A stretch of DNA of 64,000 bases from Salinibaculum litoreum (GTDB lineage: Archaea > Halobacteriota > Halobacteria > Halobacteriales > Haloarculaceae). The position numbers and the translations under genes were made by a program. The stretch covers positions 2,790,001 to 2,854,000 of the forward strand of contig CP046866.1 in NCBI GenBank assembly GCA_009789175.1. The letters are read 5' to 3'. Within the stretch, counting starts at the first letter, position 1; every line of letters starts with the position of its first letter. A model generated the notes under the pieces. That model was not told where the DNA came from. It searched no databases and was given only the letters and a program-made list of their open reading frames with translations. Of this stretch, positions 42,723 through 52,050 are shown piece by piece.

Positions 42723-43367
42723 ATGCCATCCCTGCTTGTCACACTCGTGTTGCTGGTGGTCGGGCTGGCACTCACCGTGGCTGGCTACCTCTTCTTCGAG
42801 GAGGCGATTACCGTCATCGGGTTTCTGTTCGGTCTCTCCATCGGCCTGGCCGCGCTTGGCAACCCTGACATCCCCGGGCAGTGGGACCTCGTGGTTCTCG
42901 TCGCTGCACCGCTGGTTGGCATGGTGCTCGCGATAACGATTGAACTGTTGCTCGTCGCCATCGTCGGGGGCGCCATCGGATTCGGCGTCGGCGTTCTCGT
43001 CACTGGTGTGTCACCGGCCGACCCGGTGAGTCTCTTCGACCCCGCCGGTGCGGTGCTGGTCGGCTGTCTCCTCCTGGGCGCTGTCGGGGCCTTCTTCCTC
43101 AAGACGCCGATTTTCATGGTCGCAAGCGCCGGCTGGGGCTCGACGCTTTTGTGCTTCGCCCTCGGCATCGACGCCTTCGCCACCGGCGTCGCCCTCCAGT
43201 CGGGGGGGCTCGTCCCGACGGTACCCAACCTCGCCTTCAATCTGGTCGGCATCGTTACGCAGGCCGGCCTCTGGTACTACCTGCACCAGACCCTCGACGA
43301 CGACGAGACGGTCAGAGGTATCCTCGCACGCCGCGCGGGTCGCCGATACGGCTCCCTGCGGGGGTGA
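42723..43367 (+). CDS. Polytopic membrane protein, DUF4203-like
   Basis: The 214-residue protein has about seven membrane segments with many Gly residues, and a charged C-terminus. The arrangement and the phrases FGLSIGLAALG and GAIGFGVGVLVTG recall TMEM198/DUF4203 proteins; this is a tentative match. Function unknown. Confidence 0.65.
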   Translation: MPSLLVTLVLLVVGLALTVAGYLFFEEAITVIGFLFGLSIGLAALGNPDIPGQWDLVVLVAAPLVGMVLAITIELLLVAIVGGAIGFGVGVLVTGVSPADPVSLFDPAGAVLVGCLLLGAVGAFFLKTPIFMVASAGWGSTLLCFALGIDAFATGVALQSGGLVPTVPNLAFNLVGIVTQAGLWYYLHQTLDDDETVRGILARRAGRRYGSLRG

Positions 43368-43407
43368 CTGCCGAATCTTTAACTCCCAGAGTGTGCTGGA
43401 TGCAGCT

Positions 43408-43797
43408 ATGTCCGGTCCTATCGAGCGCGCTCGCGAGAACGCCGTTGGCCTTGTCTCGACGCTCGTCACCGGTATCTGGCTGGCCGCGCTCTTTCTCGGT
43501 CAGGACTGGTGGCTCGCGTTCATGCTCTTTGGCTACATCGTCATCGTCCCCGTGACGGCCTTCCTCTTCGGTGACGAGGAAGATATCGAGGAGTGGTGGG
43601 ACGACGATGTCGATACCGCGACCGACGAGTCGACGGACTCCGAGGACCCTGTCGAGACGCTTCGGCGGCGATACGCCGAGGGTGAACTCACTGACGAACA
43701 GTTCGAGCGAAAGCTAGAACGACTGCTCGAAGTCGAGACGCTGGAGGATGTCGAAGACGAGAAACGCCGGGCTGAACGCGAGTACGCCAGGGAGTGA
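43408..43797 (+). CDS. Membrane protein with C-terminal SHOCT motif
   Basis: The ATG at 43408 gives 129 residues. Two hydrophobic segments (about 13-30 and 36-53) are followed by an acidic linker and a SHOCT-type helix pair, DPVETLRRRYAEGELTDEQFERKLERLL (about 79-106; quoted in two parts: the YAEGELTDEQF core is the signature). The last residues form a charged helix. SHOCT motifs mediate oligomerisation; the role here is unknown. Confidence 0.8.
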   Translation: MSGPIERARENAVGLVSTLVTGIWLAALFLGQDWWLAFMLFGYIVIVPVTAFLFGDEEDIEEWWDDDVDTATDESTDSEDPVETLRRRYAEGELTDEQFERKLERLLEVETLEDVEDEKRRAEREYARE

Positions 43798-43804
43798 CCG
43801 ACTC

Positions 43805-43847
43805 ATACTGCCGGCTGTCTCTGTTCAGTCTGTCCAGCCGACAGTAT
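43805..43847. repeat. Palindromic element of the ATACTGyCGGCTG family, copy 1
   Basis: ATACTGCCGGCTG (43805-43817) and CAGCCGACAGTAT (43835-43847) pair with one mismatch. The hairpin fills the space between two convergent genes and can act as a terminator for both. The same arms occur at 52521 and 52611. Confidence 0.75.
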
Positions 43848-44074
43848 CACTCCGGCCCGCCGAGGTCTTCACCCGTCAGCAAGCCGAGTGAGATAAACAC
43901 CGAGACGACTGCTAGCACGACCAGCGCCTGCAGTGACACGCCCGGCGGGATGCCCAGTGCCGCAAGCGACCTATCGACCCCGCCGACGGCCGTCTCGACG
44001 TACAGCCCCAGAAACAGCGCGGCGACCGCGACCATTCCCACGTCCGCCCACGTGCGCCAGTTTTTCAGGTGCAT
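43847..44074 (-). CDS. Small membrane protein, 75 aa
   Basis: The product has two hydrophobic segments (about 13-30 and 47-66) and an acidic end GEDLGGPE. It starts 6 bp after the rio1 stop codon on the same strand, so it is probably cotranscribed with rio1. No family recognised. Confidence 0.6.
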   Translation of the reverse strand: MHLKNWRTWADVGMVAVAALFLGLYVETAVGGVDRSLAALGIPPGVSLQALVVLAVVSVFISLGLLTGEDLGGPE

Positions 44075-44080
44075 TCGACC

Positions 44081-44980
44081 TCACTCCTCGTCTCCCTCGC
44101 CGCTTGCCTCGATGTAGTTCCGTAACTGGTCGCCGTCGGTCTCGACGCCCTGCCGAGCGAAGAAGTTCGCGACGTTCTCACAGTCGCGCTGGAGGAAGTC
44201 CCCGTAGTTGGGGTGATGGACCGTCACGGCCTGTCCGAGGTCGATGACAACCAGTTGCCCCTCGTAGAAGACGACGTTGTACTCCGAGAGGTCGCCGTGG
44301 ACCAGCTCGGCGGCGTACAGACGGCGCATGTACTCCCGGAGCACCTCGTAGGCCGTCTCGGGGTTCTCGATATGGACCTCCGAGAGCCGCTTTGCCCGCC
44401 CGTCGTCGGTGCCGAGATACTCCATCGTGAGGACGTTCCGCTCGACAGCCAGCGGCTCGGGCACGCGCACGCCAGCCTGTTTCGCCCGCCGGAGGTTCGC
44501 AAACTCCTTGCGGACCCACGCGAGGACGATATCTTTCTTCCGGTGACCCAGCCCCTCGAAGCGGGGGTCTCCCTCCAGATACTCCCCCATCTCCTTGAAA
44601 TCGGAGGCGTTGATGCGGTAGACCTTGACGGCGATTTCCGGCGGCCCCTCGCCGGCCCATTCGAGCCCTTCGTCGGCCTGCTCGCCACCGAGTGCCGTGT
44701 AGACGTTTGCCTCCTTGCCCGTCGAGATTGGGCCGCCGAATGCCGCTATCTGGCCGTCCTGAACGAGTTTGTAGAGTGCGCCGTAGGTCGCCTCGTCGAA
44801 GACGCTCTCCTCGACTTTGAACTGCTCGGTGTTCTTGATGCGCTTGCGGAACTCGTCGAACTCCCGGTCCCGTTCCCGGGCGATGCGGTCGGCATCGGTG
44901 TCCGAGACGTCGAGTGCTTCCCACTCGTCGCCCGGCGCGTCGGCTTCCTCTTCCGCGACGAGTCCGAAGTCGCCTGTCAT
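44081..44980 (-). CDS. rio1: RIO1-type serine protein kinase
   Basis: Rio1 is an atypical kinase/ATPase needed for final maturation of the small ribosomal subunit. The 299-residue protein has the flexible loop STGKEANVY (86-94) in place of a P-loop, the ATP-binding Lys119 in AVKVYR, the catalytic loop HGDLSEYN (228-235, Asp230) and the metal-binding DLGQ (Asp247). An acidic N-terminal region of about 50 residues precedes the domain. It lies directly downstream of the eIF1A gene (49 bp) on the same strand. Confidence 0.95.
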   Translation of the reverse strand: MTGDFGLVAEEEADAPGDEWEALDVSDTDADRIARERDREFDEFRKRIKNTEQFKVEESVFDEATYGALYKLVQDGQIAAFGGPISTGKEANVYTALGGEQADEGLEWAGEGPPEIAVKVYRINASDFKEMGEYLEGDPRFEGLGHRKKDIVLAWVRKEFANLRRAKQAGVRVPEPLAVERNVLTMEYLGTDDGRAKRLSEVHIENPETAYEVLREYMRRLYAAELVHGDLSEYNVVFYEGQLVVIDLGQAVTVHHPNYGDFLQRDCENVANFFARQGVETDGDQLRNYIEASGEGDEE

Positions 44981-45029
44981 CTACCCGGGTCTATGTGACC
45001 CGTACTCAAAAGCAGGGTGTCTCCGACTG

Positions 45030-45317
45030 CTACTCCTTGATGTGGCCTTCCTCGCGCAACTGGTCGGCCTCCTGTTTCTCGTAGCGCCACGTGATGTCGG
45101 CCTTCTCGTCTTGCCAGTCCCACGGCGAGACCAGCACCACGTCATCTTCCCGAATCCAGATGCGCTTTTGCATCTTGCCCGGAATGCGGGCCGTCCGCTC
45201 CGTGCCATCCATACACCGTACGTTCACGCGATTGGCGCCAAGCATCTCTGTGACGACCGCGAACACCTCGTCATCGTCGGGCATCCGCAGGTCCTTGCGC
45301 CCCTCGTTGTCGCCCAT
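45030..45317 (-). CDS. eif1A: Translation initiation factor eIF1A
   Basis: The ATG at 45317 gives 95 residues, an OB-fold factor that binds the ribosomal A site during initiation. The family phrases [37 protein letters not shown] and [14 protein letters not shown] are all present. The longer frame upstream is not conserved-looking. It is followed on the same strand by rio1, a pairing seen in many archaea. Confidence 0.96.
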   Translation of the reverse strand: MGDNEGRKDLRMPDDDEVFAVVTEMLGANRVNVRCMDGTERTARIPGKMQKRIWIREDDVVLVSPWDWQDEKADITWRYEKQEADQLREEGHIKE

Positions 45318-45440
45318 ACCTGCGCGTTCTCCGGCGAGACGGTTTAACTTTTCCAACGTTCGCCTCTCAGCTGTGGTATAGATACACACACCGCTCGACC
45401 GAACTCCGGGCTTTAAGGTCGCCCGTCGGCCAGCCACGGT

Positions 45441-45632
45441 ATGCTCAGCAAACTCGGTCCCGCCGGCATCCTGGGCTTTCTGCTCATGCTCGGTGGCATC
45501 GTTGTCGTCGCACTGGAGAATCTCATCATCGCCGCCGGTCTCGCTGTCATCGTCGCCGGCCTCGGCCTCGTCGTCTTTGGCCTCGTGAAGAATCTGCTGT
45601 CCTCGCTCGGCATGGGCGGCATGCTGTCGTAG
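45441..45632 (+). CDS. Small glycine-rich membrane protein, 63 aa
   Basis: The product begins [17 protein letters not shown] and has two hydrophobic segments (about 9-27 and 30-50), then [12 protein letters not shown]. It resembles a conserved class of small haloarchaeal membrane proteins. Divergent from eif1A. Function unknown. Confidence 0.6.
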   Translation: MLSKLGPAGILGFLLMLGGIVVVALENLIIAAGLAVIVAGLGLVVFGLVKNLLSSLGMGGMLS

Positions 45633-45651
45633 GACTTCGCTACTGCTTTTG

Positions 45652-45825
45652 CTATCGCCATTCCGTGGTCGTCACCGCATCGTCAGTATCGACGGTGACC
45701 CACGCCTCGTCGCGCGTGATGTCCGCGACGACCAGTTGCTCGGTTCGACCACTCCCCTCGACGGCGCTTACGACTTCCCCACTCTCTCCCGAACGTTCAC
45801 CGGGCACGCGCGGTGCATCCGTCAT
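45652..45825 (-). CDS. Small acidic hypothetical protein, 57 aa
   Basis: The 57 codons from the ATG at 45825 to a TAG at 45652 encode an acidic protein ending [20 protein letters not shown] plus a seven-residue tail with a Trp-Arg end. The composition is typical of halophile proteins while the opposite strand frames are not. It reminds me of a conserved haloarchaeal small protein family, which I cannot name with certainty. An inverted repeat lies 26-60 bp upstream. Confidence 0.6.
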   Translation of the reverse strand: MTDAPRVPGERSGESGEVVSAVEGSGRTEQLVVADITRDEAWVTVDTDDAVTTTEWR

Positions 45826-45850
45826 ATTCAGAAGTCTTTGTCATAGCCGC

Positions 45851-45885
45851 TTGAATGTTGTGGATTCATCGCGACAACAATTCAA
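45851..45885. promoter_or_regulatory. AT-rich inverted repeat upstream of the 57-aa gene
   Basis: TTGAATGTTGT (45851-45861) and ACAACAATTCAA (45874-45885) are complementary with one bulged base. It lies 26-60 bp before the start codon at 45825, the position of the archaeal promoter and operator. It may be an operator. Confidence 0.5.
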
Positions 45886-46101
45886 ATGTAATCCATAGCG
45901 CTGCGCATGCTGACGGATGTGTATATACTGCTATGGACAACTATCCCGCCCGTGTTCGGACCTGGGACGTTCGCAATCTGGCGGTCGGCCGTCCCGACTG
46001 CTGTGGCTCCTCACATCGTCGTTCGTACAATCCGTCCTCCCGCGTTGCGCTCGTGGGTTCCCGCCCGCTGGCCGAGGTGGTCTCCGGCCACCTCGCACTG
46101 C

Positions 46102-48078
46102 TCACTCGATTTCCCCTGCGCGGTGCTCTGAAATCAACTGATCCACCATCTCGCCGGTGCGCTCGCGCTCCCGTTCGCGGGCGCGCTCCTGCCAGTCTTC
46201 GATGGCGTCTTCGACCTCGGTCTCGCGGGCGACGGCCAGTTCGTCCACCTCCTGGACGGTGACCATCTCCGCCGGTGCGACCGGAATGTCGGCCTCGAAC
46301 AGCACCCGGTCGGCCACATCGGAGAGCCCGCCGTTTCGCAACACGACCCTCGGATTCACCTCGGCGAGCCGTTCGGCTGTCGACCGGCCCGCGCCGCTGG
46401 CATCACGCAACAGTATCACGTCGTCCTCGACCAGCCCGAAACTCTCCTCGGCGGCCTCGATGGCGTCTTTCGTGAACTGCTCGACGACTTTCACCGAGAC
46501 GAGCCCCGCCCGCTTCTCGGAGACGTCCGCGAAATTCGAGTGGTCGAGTTTCCACAGCGCCTTCAGGCGCTCTAATTTCCCCTCCAGTTCCTCGATGCGC
46601 TCGTCTTTCTCGGCGACATCGCGCTCTAGCTGGTCGTTTTTCCGCTCCAGCCTGGTCACCTCGCGTCGTTTGCGCGCCTCCCGGCGCTCCTCGCGTTTGG
46701 CCTCCGAGAGCTTCCGCTCGTACTCGTCTAACTGGTCGTCTTTCTCCTGGATTGTCTCCTGCAAATCGTCGACGTGACCCTCCAGGCGCTCGACGCGGGC
46801 CTTGAGCCGCTTGATTTGCTTCTCCTCTTCGGTCAACTCCCGCTCGGTGTGTTCGGTCTCGTCGTCCTCCTCGTCGCCGTCGTCGTCGGTCAGGTCCGCC
46901 AGCACCGTCTCGACGGACTCCTCGTTGGCGACGACGCGTGCGAGGACGGTCCCGACCTCGTACTGCGGGGGGACCTTGGTGGCGACGCGCTCGAACTGCT
47001 CTGCGTGGTCGTCGTAGGCGGCCAGCGCGGCGGCGAGTGCGTCCCGCTCGTGGTCGTTGTCGTAGCCCTCCTCGCGGGTCCGGTGTTTCTTCGTGTCGAC
47101 GGGCAAATCCCGGTCGGGCTTCCAGCCGGCGGCGTCGAAGCTCCGGCGGATCTTCTCGACGGTCTCCGGCATCGGCGTCACGTCCGCCGCGACGATGATG
47201 GGACGGCCCCGCTCGATTATCCACTCGATGACCGCCGCCGTATCGGCGGTGCGCGTACTCAACACATCGAGTACTTCGCCGTCCAAGCCAACGACGGCGA
47301 CGGCCGTCGTCGTCCCGGGGTCGATGCCCACCAGCACGTGGTCCCGCCGTTTGGCCAGCGGGCGGAACTCGATGCCGTCCCGGCGGACCCGCTCGATTTC
47401 GACGCGTGTGTCTCCCGACCGCTCGCTGGCGACCGGAATCTCGCCCGGACGGGCCTCGACGGTGAAGATAGCGTTGGCGAAGCCGCCGTATTTCTCGGTT
47501 ACCTCTTTCTCGTAGTCGAGCCCGGCGTCCTCGAGCGCGGACTCGACCTCACGGGCACGTTTCTTGACCGAGCCGTGAATCCGGCGGGTGAAGCGGTCCT
47601 CGCTCCAGCCGCCACCGCCGCCGGTCGAGCGCCCGCGGGCTACTTTCACCTCCGTGCGGTCGGTGAAGGCCGTCACTTCCTGCCCGACGTTTGCCGCGGC
47701 CAGCCGCGCGGCTGCTTCGGCCTCTTTCATCGGGTCCTTGCCGTAGGGGACGCCGTGGCGACTCGCGACCCGGGAGAGCGGCTCCGGCTGTTCGGCACCG
47801 GTCACCTGCACGAGTTTCGTCTCGTCGGGGAGCGACCCGAGAAAGTGGACGAGTGCATCCTTGTTCTCGGCGAGTTCGTACATGTTGTCTGTGGCGACGA
47901 TGGCCGGCACTTCGCTGTCGATTTGCCGGCGGAGCTTCCGGTAGCTGACCACGTCGCGCTCGATGGACTCCCCGTCGAAGACTGCCAGTGCGTAAGAGGG
48001 TGCGTCGCCCCGGACATCACCGCTCTGGATGTCGACGCCGAAGACGACCGCGTCCAGCGCTGCCGTGCGGGCGTTCAC
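46102..48078 (-). CDS. DUF460 protein: RNase H-like fold plus coiled coil
   Basis: The 658-residue protein has an N-terminal domain, a central RNase H-like domain starting [18 protein letters not shown] (249-266) with later DVTPMPETVEKIRRS and NDHERDALAAALAAYDD segments, an acidic linker, a long coiled coil (about 415-520) and a C-terminal domain. This is the archaeal DUF460 family. The GIDPGTT and DHERDA motifs resemble Holliday-junction resolvase (RuvC/YqgF-type) active sites, so a nuclease role is possible but unproven. Confidence 0.85.
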   Translation of the reverse strand: MNARTAALDAVVFGVDIQSGDVRGDAPSYALAVFDGESIERDVVSYRKLRRQIDSEVPAIVATDNMYELAENKDALVHFLGSLPDETKLVQVTGAEQPEPLSRVASRHGVPYGKDPMKEAEAAARLAAANVGQEVTAFTDRTEVKVARGRSTGGGGGWSEDRFTRRIHGSVKKRAREVESALEDAGLDYEKEVTEKYGGFANAIFTVEARPGEIPVASERSGDTRVEIERVRRDGIEFRPLAKRRDHVLVGIDPGTTTAVAVVGLDGEVLDVLSTRTADTAAVIEWIIERGRPIIVAADVTPMPETVEKIRRSFDAAGWKPDRDLPVDTKKHRTREEGYDNDHERDALAAALAAYDDHAEQFERVATKVPPQYEVGTVLARVVANEESVETVLADLTDDDGDEEDDETEHTERELTEEEKQIKRLKARVERLEGHVDDLQETIQEKDDQLDEYERKLSEAKREERREARKRREVTRLERKNDQLERDVAEKDERIEELEGKLERLKALWKLDHSNFADVSEKRAGLVSVKVVEQFTKDAIEAAEESFGLVEDDVILLRDASGAGRSTAERLAEVNPRVVLRNGGLSDVADRVLFEADIPVAPAEMVTVQEVDELAVARETEVEDAIEDWQERARERERERTGEMVDQLISEHRAGEIE

Positions 48079-48116
48079 AGTCCCGGATACGGGGCCGGCG
48101 AGTGTGAATCTTGTCC

Positions 48117-48998
48117 TCAGAGGAGTTCGCCGCGGGCCACCGCCACGACGCTCCCGCCCACCTCGACGTGGACGTCCTCGCCCCGGTCGGTCGCCTGCAG
48201 GCCCAGCAGCGAGGGCCGCTCCATCTCATAGCCCTGTTCGACGCGGACGTCGACGCTGCCGTCACCGAAGTAGGCGTACCGGGCGAGATACCCCGCCAGA
48301 CAGCCGTTCGAGGAGCCGGTCGCGGGGTCCTCGGGCACGCCGTAGAAGGGCGCGAACACGCGCGCTGCGAGGTCGTTGTCCGCCTCGCGGGGCTCCGGAC
48401 AGAACGCCAGCACGTTCTTTGCTTCCCGGTCGCCCGTCACCTCGTCGTAGGCCGCCCGGTCCACGTCGATGGCCGACAGCGCTTCCCGGTCCCGAAGCGG
48501 CACGACGATGGTCGGCAACCCCGTCGAGACGACCTGTACCGGCCAGGCGTCGTCGACCTGTGCCTCTTCGAGTCCAAGGACGGCTGCCAGCCGGTCGCTT
48601 GCCAGCACTTCGCCGAACTCGGGCGACTGCTGGGTCATCCACAGCGCCTCCCGGTCGCTGTCGGCCGCGAGTGGCTCGCGCACTTCGACGGGAACCTCGC
48701 CAACGTTCAAATCGAGCACCACCTCCTCGGGTCGGCCATCGGCGATTTCCTCGCGGATGACGTGTGCGGTCCCCAGCGTCGGATGCCCGGCGAAGGGAAC
48801 CTCCGCCTCCGGCGTGAAGATGCGCACCCGGTAGGGCGGCTCGCGAGACTCGACGAACGTCGTCTCGGAGTAATCCATCTCGGCGGCAACGGCCTGCATC
48901 TCGTCGCTATCGAGGGTTCCGTCGCTCTCGACGACGGCCAGTTGGTTACCGGCATAGCGCTGCTGTGCGAACACGTCGACGATGTGGAGGCGACTCAT
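48117..48998 (-). CDS. PhzF-family isomerase-like protein
   Basis: The ATG at 48998 gives 293 residues. The family signatures are FTPEAEVPFAGHPTLGTAHV (about 62-81) and the EDPATGSSNGCLAGYLA segment near residue 224. The N-terminus LHIVDVFAQQRYAGNQLAVV and a Glu near residue 46 (YSETTFVE) correspond to the catalytic region. PhzF relatives are epimerase-like isomerases; the substrate is unknown. Confidence 0.9.
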   Translation of the reverse strand: MSRLHIVDVFAQQRYAGNQLAVVESDGTLDSDEMQAVAAEMDYSETTFVESREPPYRVRIFTPEAEVPFAGHPTLGTAHVIREEIADGRPEEVVLDLNVGEVPVEVREPLAADSDREALWMTQQSPEFGEVLASDRLAAVLGLEEAQVDDAWPVQVVSTGLPTIVVPLRDREALSAIDVDRAAYDEVTGDREAKNVLAFCPEPREADNDLAARVFAPFYGVPEDPATGSSNGCLAGYLARYAYFGDGSVDVRVEQGYEMERPSLLGLQATDRGEDVHVEVGGSVVAVARGELL

Positions 48999-49052
48999 CG
49001 GTTCGGCATTGACGCCCACTGAAATACCGCTTGTGGTCACTACAACAGTCAG

Positions 49053-50018
49053 TTACGTCTCCGTGCCAGCGTGGCTGACGCTGAACTCGCGGTCGGAGTC
49101 CTCGTAAGGTATCTCGACTTCGAGCCCGTCCTCGGCCATGAAGACTTCCTCGCCTTCGAAGGCATCCTTTGCCTCGCGTTCCAGTTCGCGCCAGCCGCCG
49201 CCGGCATAGCGTGAGGAGATATGCGTGAGCGCGAGGCGCTTGACCCCGGCCATGCTTGCCACCTCGGCGGCCTCCCGTGCCGTCGAGTGCGCTGTCTCGC
49301 GGGCGCGTTCGGCCCTGTCGTCGGCGAACATCGCGTCGTGAATCAGCAGGTCAGCGCCCTCGGCAGCCGCGCCGATGGCCTCACAGGGCCGGGTATCGCC
49401 GGTGTAGACGACGGTCCGGCCAGGGCGGGGCGGCCCCACGACTTCCTCGGGCTGGATGGTCCGCCCGTCGTGTTCGACGGGTTCGCCGTCGTGGAGTCTG
49501 GAGTACTCCGGGCCGGGCGGGAGTCCGAGTTCTTCCTCGGCGTACTCGCGGTCGAACTCACCTTTGCGGTCGGCTTCCTCGACGACGTAGCCGACGGCGT
49601 TTGTCCGGTGGACCACATCGATGGCACGAACCTCGTATTCCTCCCGTTCCAGCGCCGTCTCACCGGGGGAGACCTGGTGGACCCGGACGGGGTAGGAGGG
49701 GCGCTCGCCGTTTGCACCCACGAGTCCCTCGATGCGCTCGCGAGTCCCGGCGGGTGCGTGGATGGCCACCGGGCGCTCGCGGTCGTTGAAATCCCACGTC
49801 TGGAGCAGGCCGGGAATGCCGAGCACGTGGTCGCCGTGCAGGTGCGTGACGAAGATGTGGTCGATGTCGAAGCCGGCACCGTAGCGCATCATCTGGCGCT
49901 GGGTTCCCTCGCCGCAGTCGAACAGGAACCGCTCGCCCTCGCGGGCAAGCTGGATGGCGCTGGGGTTGCGCTGCGTGGTGGGAACCGCGCCGCTCGTACC
50001 CAGAAACGTCACGCGCAT
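49053..50018 (-). CDS. rnz: Ribonuclease Z
   Basis: RNase Z removes the 3' trailer of tRNA precursors. The ATG at 50018 gives 321 residues with the exact family start MRVTFLGTSGAVPT. The metal-binding motif HLHGDH is at residues 59-64; further ligands lie in VVYTGDTRPC and in LALTHISSRY near residue 273. The exosite region contains GLPPGPEYSRL. It is divergent from the DUF4382 lipoprotein gene. Confidence 0.95.
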   Translation of the reverse strand: MRVTFLGTSGAVPTTQRNPSAIQLAREGERFLFDCGEGTQRQMMRYGAGFDIDHIFVTHLHGDHVLGIPGLLQTWDFNDRERPVAIHAPAGTRERIEGLVGANGERPSYPVRVHQVSPGETALEREEYEVRAIDVVHRTNAVGYVVEEADRKGEFDREYAEEELGLPPGPEYSRLHDGEPVEHDGRTIQPEEVVGPPRPGRTVVYTGDTRPCEAIGAAAEGADLLIHDAMFADDRAERARETAHSTAREAAEVASMAGVKRLALTHISSRYAGGGWRELEREAKDAFEGEEVFMAEDGLEVEIPYEDSDREFSVSHAGTET

Positions 50019-50106
50019 ACTCGCTCTCTGCCACCGACGGCGAAAGGGGTGTCGGTTCCGCAATCGGCCAGCGCGCTCATATAGCTGGCTCCCATCCAGA
50101 ACGGAT

Positions 50107-51216
50107 ATGGACAGAAGGACGCTACTAACCCTGCTCACGGCCGCGATGCTGGTGCTGGCCGGATGTGCTGGCTCCGGTGGCGAGAGTTCGCCGAGCAACT
50201 CCACGGCCACCCCCGGTGACGACATAGACCCCGAGGACGGTCCGGATACCGACGACGGCACGACCGGGTCCGAAACCGGGACCGTGGAGTTCTACGTCAG
50301 CGACGAACCGGGTCAAATCGACGACTTCCGTCACCTGAACGTGACGATTACACAGATCGGCTTCGAACGGGCCGGGCCGGACGACGGCGGCGAAGACGAG
50401 CGCGACAACGAGACTGAGAACGAAGACGACTCCGCAACGGAGGATGGAGAGGAGACCGAGACCGACGACGAGAGCGAGAACGCGACCGAAGGCGACGACG
50501 AGACTGAAGACGTCGAGAACCCCGAGTCCGACGACAACGAGACGACCGCCGAGAGCGGCGGACACGGTGAGGAGGGCCACGACGAAGAGACTGCCGCGGA
50601 CGACGAGGAGACGACCGACGACGAAGCGGACGGTGACGACAGTGAGGAATCCGACGGCGACGATGGCGAGGACGCGGCGGGTGACGATGGCGACGAGTCC
50701 GAGGGCGACCGCGGTAGCTGGGTCACTCACGACGTGGACTCACGAACCGTCGACCTGACCCAGTTGCGGGGCGACAACGCGACGCTCATCGGGTCGCCCG
50801 AAATCCCGGCCGGCAACTACTCGAAGGTGTTCGTCCACGTCAGCGACATCAACGCGACGCTCGCCGACGGCTCCAGTGTCAACGTCAAACTGCCAAGCGA
50901 GAAACTCCAGTTGAACAGCGGCTTCTCACTGGCACCGAACGGCTCCGTCTCCTTCGTCTACGACATCTCCGTGTTCAAAGCCGGCAACAGCGGGAAGTAC
51001 ATCCTCAAGCCCGTCATCAGCGAGTCCGGTCCCGACCAGAACATCGAGGCGGTCGACGAGGAGCGTGACGACGAGGACGAGCGCGAGGAGGATACCGACG
51101 ACGAGCGCGAGCAATCCGACGAGACGACCGAACCGGACGCCGACGACGAGCAAGCCAGTGAAGCCGACACCGCCGAGTCGGGTGGCGGCCTGACTGCGGA
51201 CCCTGTGTCGGACTGA
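50107..51216 (+). CDS. Large DUF4382 lipoprotein with acidic insertions
   Basis: The 369-residue protein has an N-terminal signal with Arg3-Arg4, a hydrophobic core and the lipobox LAGC ending at Cys20. The DUF4382 domain starts at about residue 59 (VEFYVSDEPGQIDDFRHLNV) and continues at about 202 (SWVTHDVDSRTVDLTQLRGD), being interrupted by about 115 residues of Asp/Glu/Ser/Thr. A second acidic tract follows the domain (after KYILKPVISESG). The paralogue at 38348 has no such insertion. The insert looks like a disordered surface loop expanded by repeats. Confidence 0.82.
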   Translation: MDRRTLLTLLTAAMLVLAGCAGSGGESSPSNSTATPGDDIDPEDGPDTDDGTTGSETGTVEFYVSDEPGQIDDFRHLNVTITQIGFERAGPDDGGEDERDNETENEDDSATEDGEETETDDESENATEGDDETEDVENPESDDNETTAESGGHGEEGHDEETAADDEETTDDEADGDDSEESDGDDGEDAAGDDGDESEGDRGSWVTHDVDSRTVDLTQLRGDNATLIGSPEIPAGNYSKVFVHVSDINATLADGSSVNVKLPSEKLQLNSGFSLAPNGSVSFVYDISVFKAGNSGKYILKPVISESGPDQNIEAVDEERDDEDEREEDTDDEREQSDETTEPDADDEQASEADTAESGGGLTADPVSD

Positions 51217-51299
51217 CGGCTCCCGCTGGCTGTCATCCCTCTCCTGACGACCTCTATCCGGGCCCCACGCTTATGGTATGTGGGGACGTACCACGCAGT

Positions 51300-51968
51300 A
51301 TGAAATTCGTCATCGTCGGCTTCGGCCGCGTCGGCAAGCGAACTGCACGGGTCCTGCAGAGTGAGGGCCACGAGGTGCTCCTCGTCGAGCGCGACGCTGC
51401 CAAAGCCGACCGCGCCCGGGAGGAAGGGTTCACGGTCGTCGAGGGTGACGGCGGCGACGAGTCGACGCTCGAACGGGCGGGGCTCGACGATGCCGACGCC
51501 GTCGCCGGCGTGACCGGCGATTTGAACACCAACTTCTCGGTCTGTGTCGTCGGTGACGCCCACGGCTGTCGAACGGTCCTCCGGGTCAACGAGGACATCA
51601 GCGACGAACTCTACGAGAAATACGCCGAGGATGTCGACGAAATCATCTACCCAGAGCGGCTCGGTGCCGCCGGTGCAAAGACCGCACTGCTCGGCGGCGA
51701 CTTCAACGTCCTCGCGGACCTCACCGAGGAGTTATCGGTTGCCAGCGTCGTCGTCCCGGAAGGCTCCCCGGCCATCGGCGAGCGTGTCATCGACCTCTCG
51801 CTCCCCGGTGATGCGCGCATCTACGCCCACGGCCGCGCGGACGAGTCGATGACCATCCCGTTGCCACGGACGACCATCGCAGCCGGTGACAGCATCGCCG
51901 TCATGGCCGAACCCACCGTACTCGACGACGTTCGCACCCAGCTCAAGGGCGAGGGAGCAGCGGCGTAG
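51300..51968 (+). CDS. TrkA-type NAD-binding/RCK-C regulator of cation transport
   Basis: The ATG at 51300 gives 222 residues: a Rossmann TrkA-N domain (1-120, KFVIVGFGRVGKRTARVL) and a TrkA-C (RCK-C) domain (about 140-215, SVVVPEGSPAIGERVIDLSL). Such proteins gate potassium channels or transporters in response to nucleotides. No channel gene is adjacent, so it may act in trans. Confidence 0.88.
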   Translation: MKFVIVGFGRVGKRTARVLQSEGHEVLLVERDAAKADRAREEGFTVVEGDGGDESTLERAGLDDADAVAGVTGDLNTNFSVCVVGDAHGCRTVLRVNEDISDELYEKYAEDVDEIIYPERLGAAGAKTALLGGDFNVLADLTEELSVASVVVPEGSPAIGERVIDLSLPGDARIYAHGRADESMTIPLPRTTIAAGDSIAVMAEPTVLDDVRTQLKGEGAAA

Positions 51969-52050
51969 CCGGGGGCTCTCACTGACGGTTCCTGCCATCG
52001 GTAGATACATTCTTGTGCTGTCCTGTCGATGACAGATATCCCTCCCACTG

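Noticed and set aside
46774-48231. Plus-strand open frame of 485 codons opposite the DUF460 gene
   Set aside because: It is antisense to a conserved archaeal gene with recognisable motifs and has no start context or family match.
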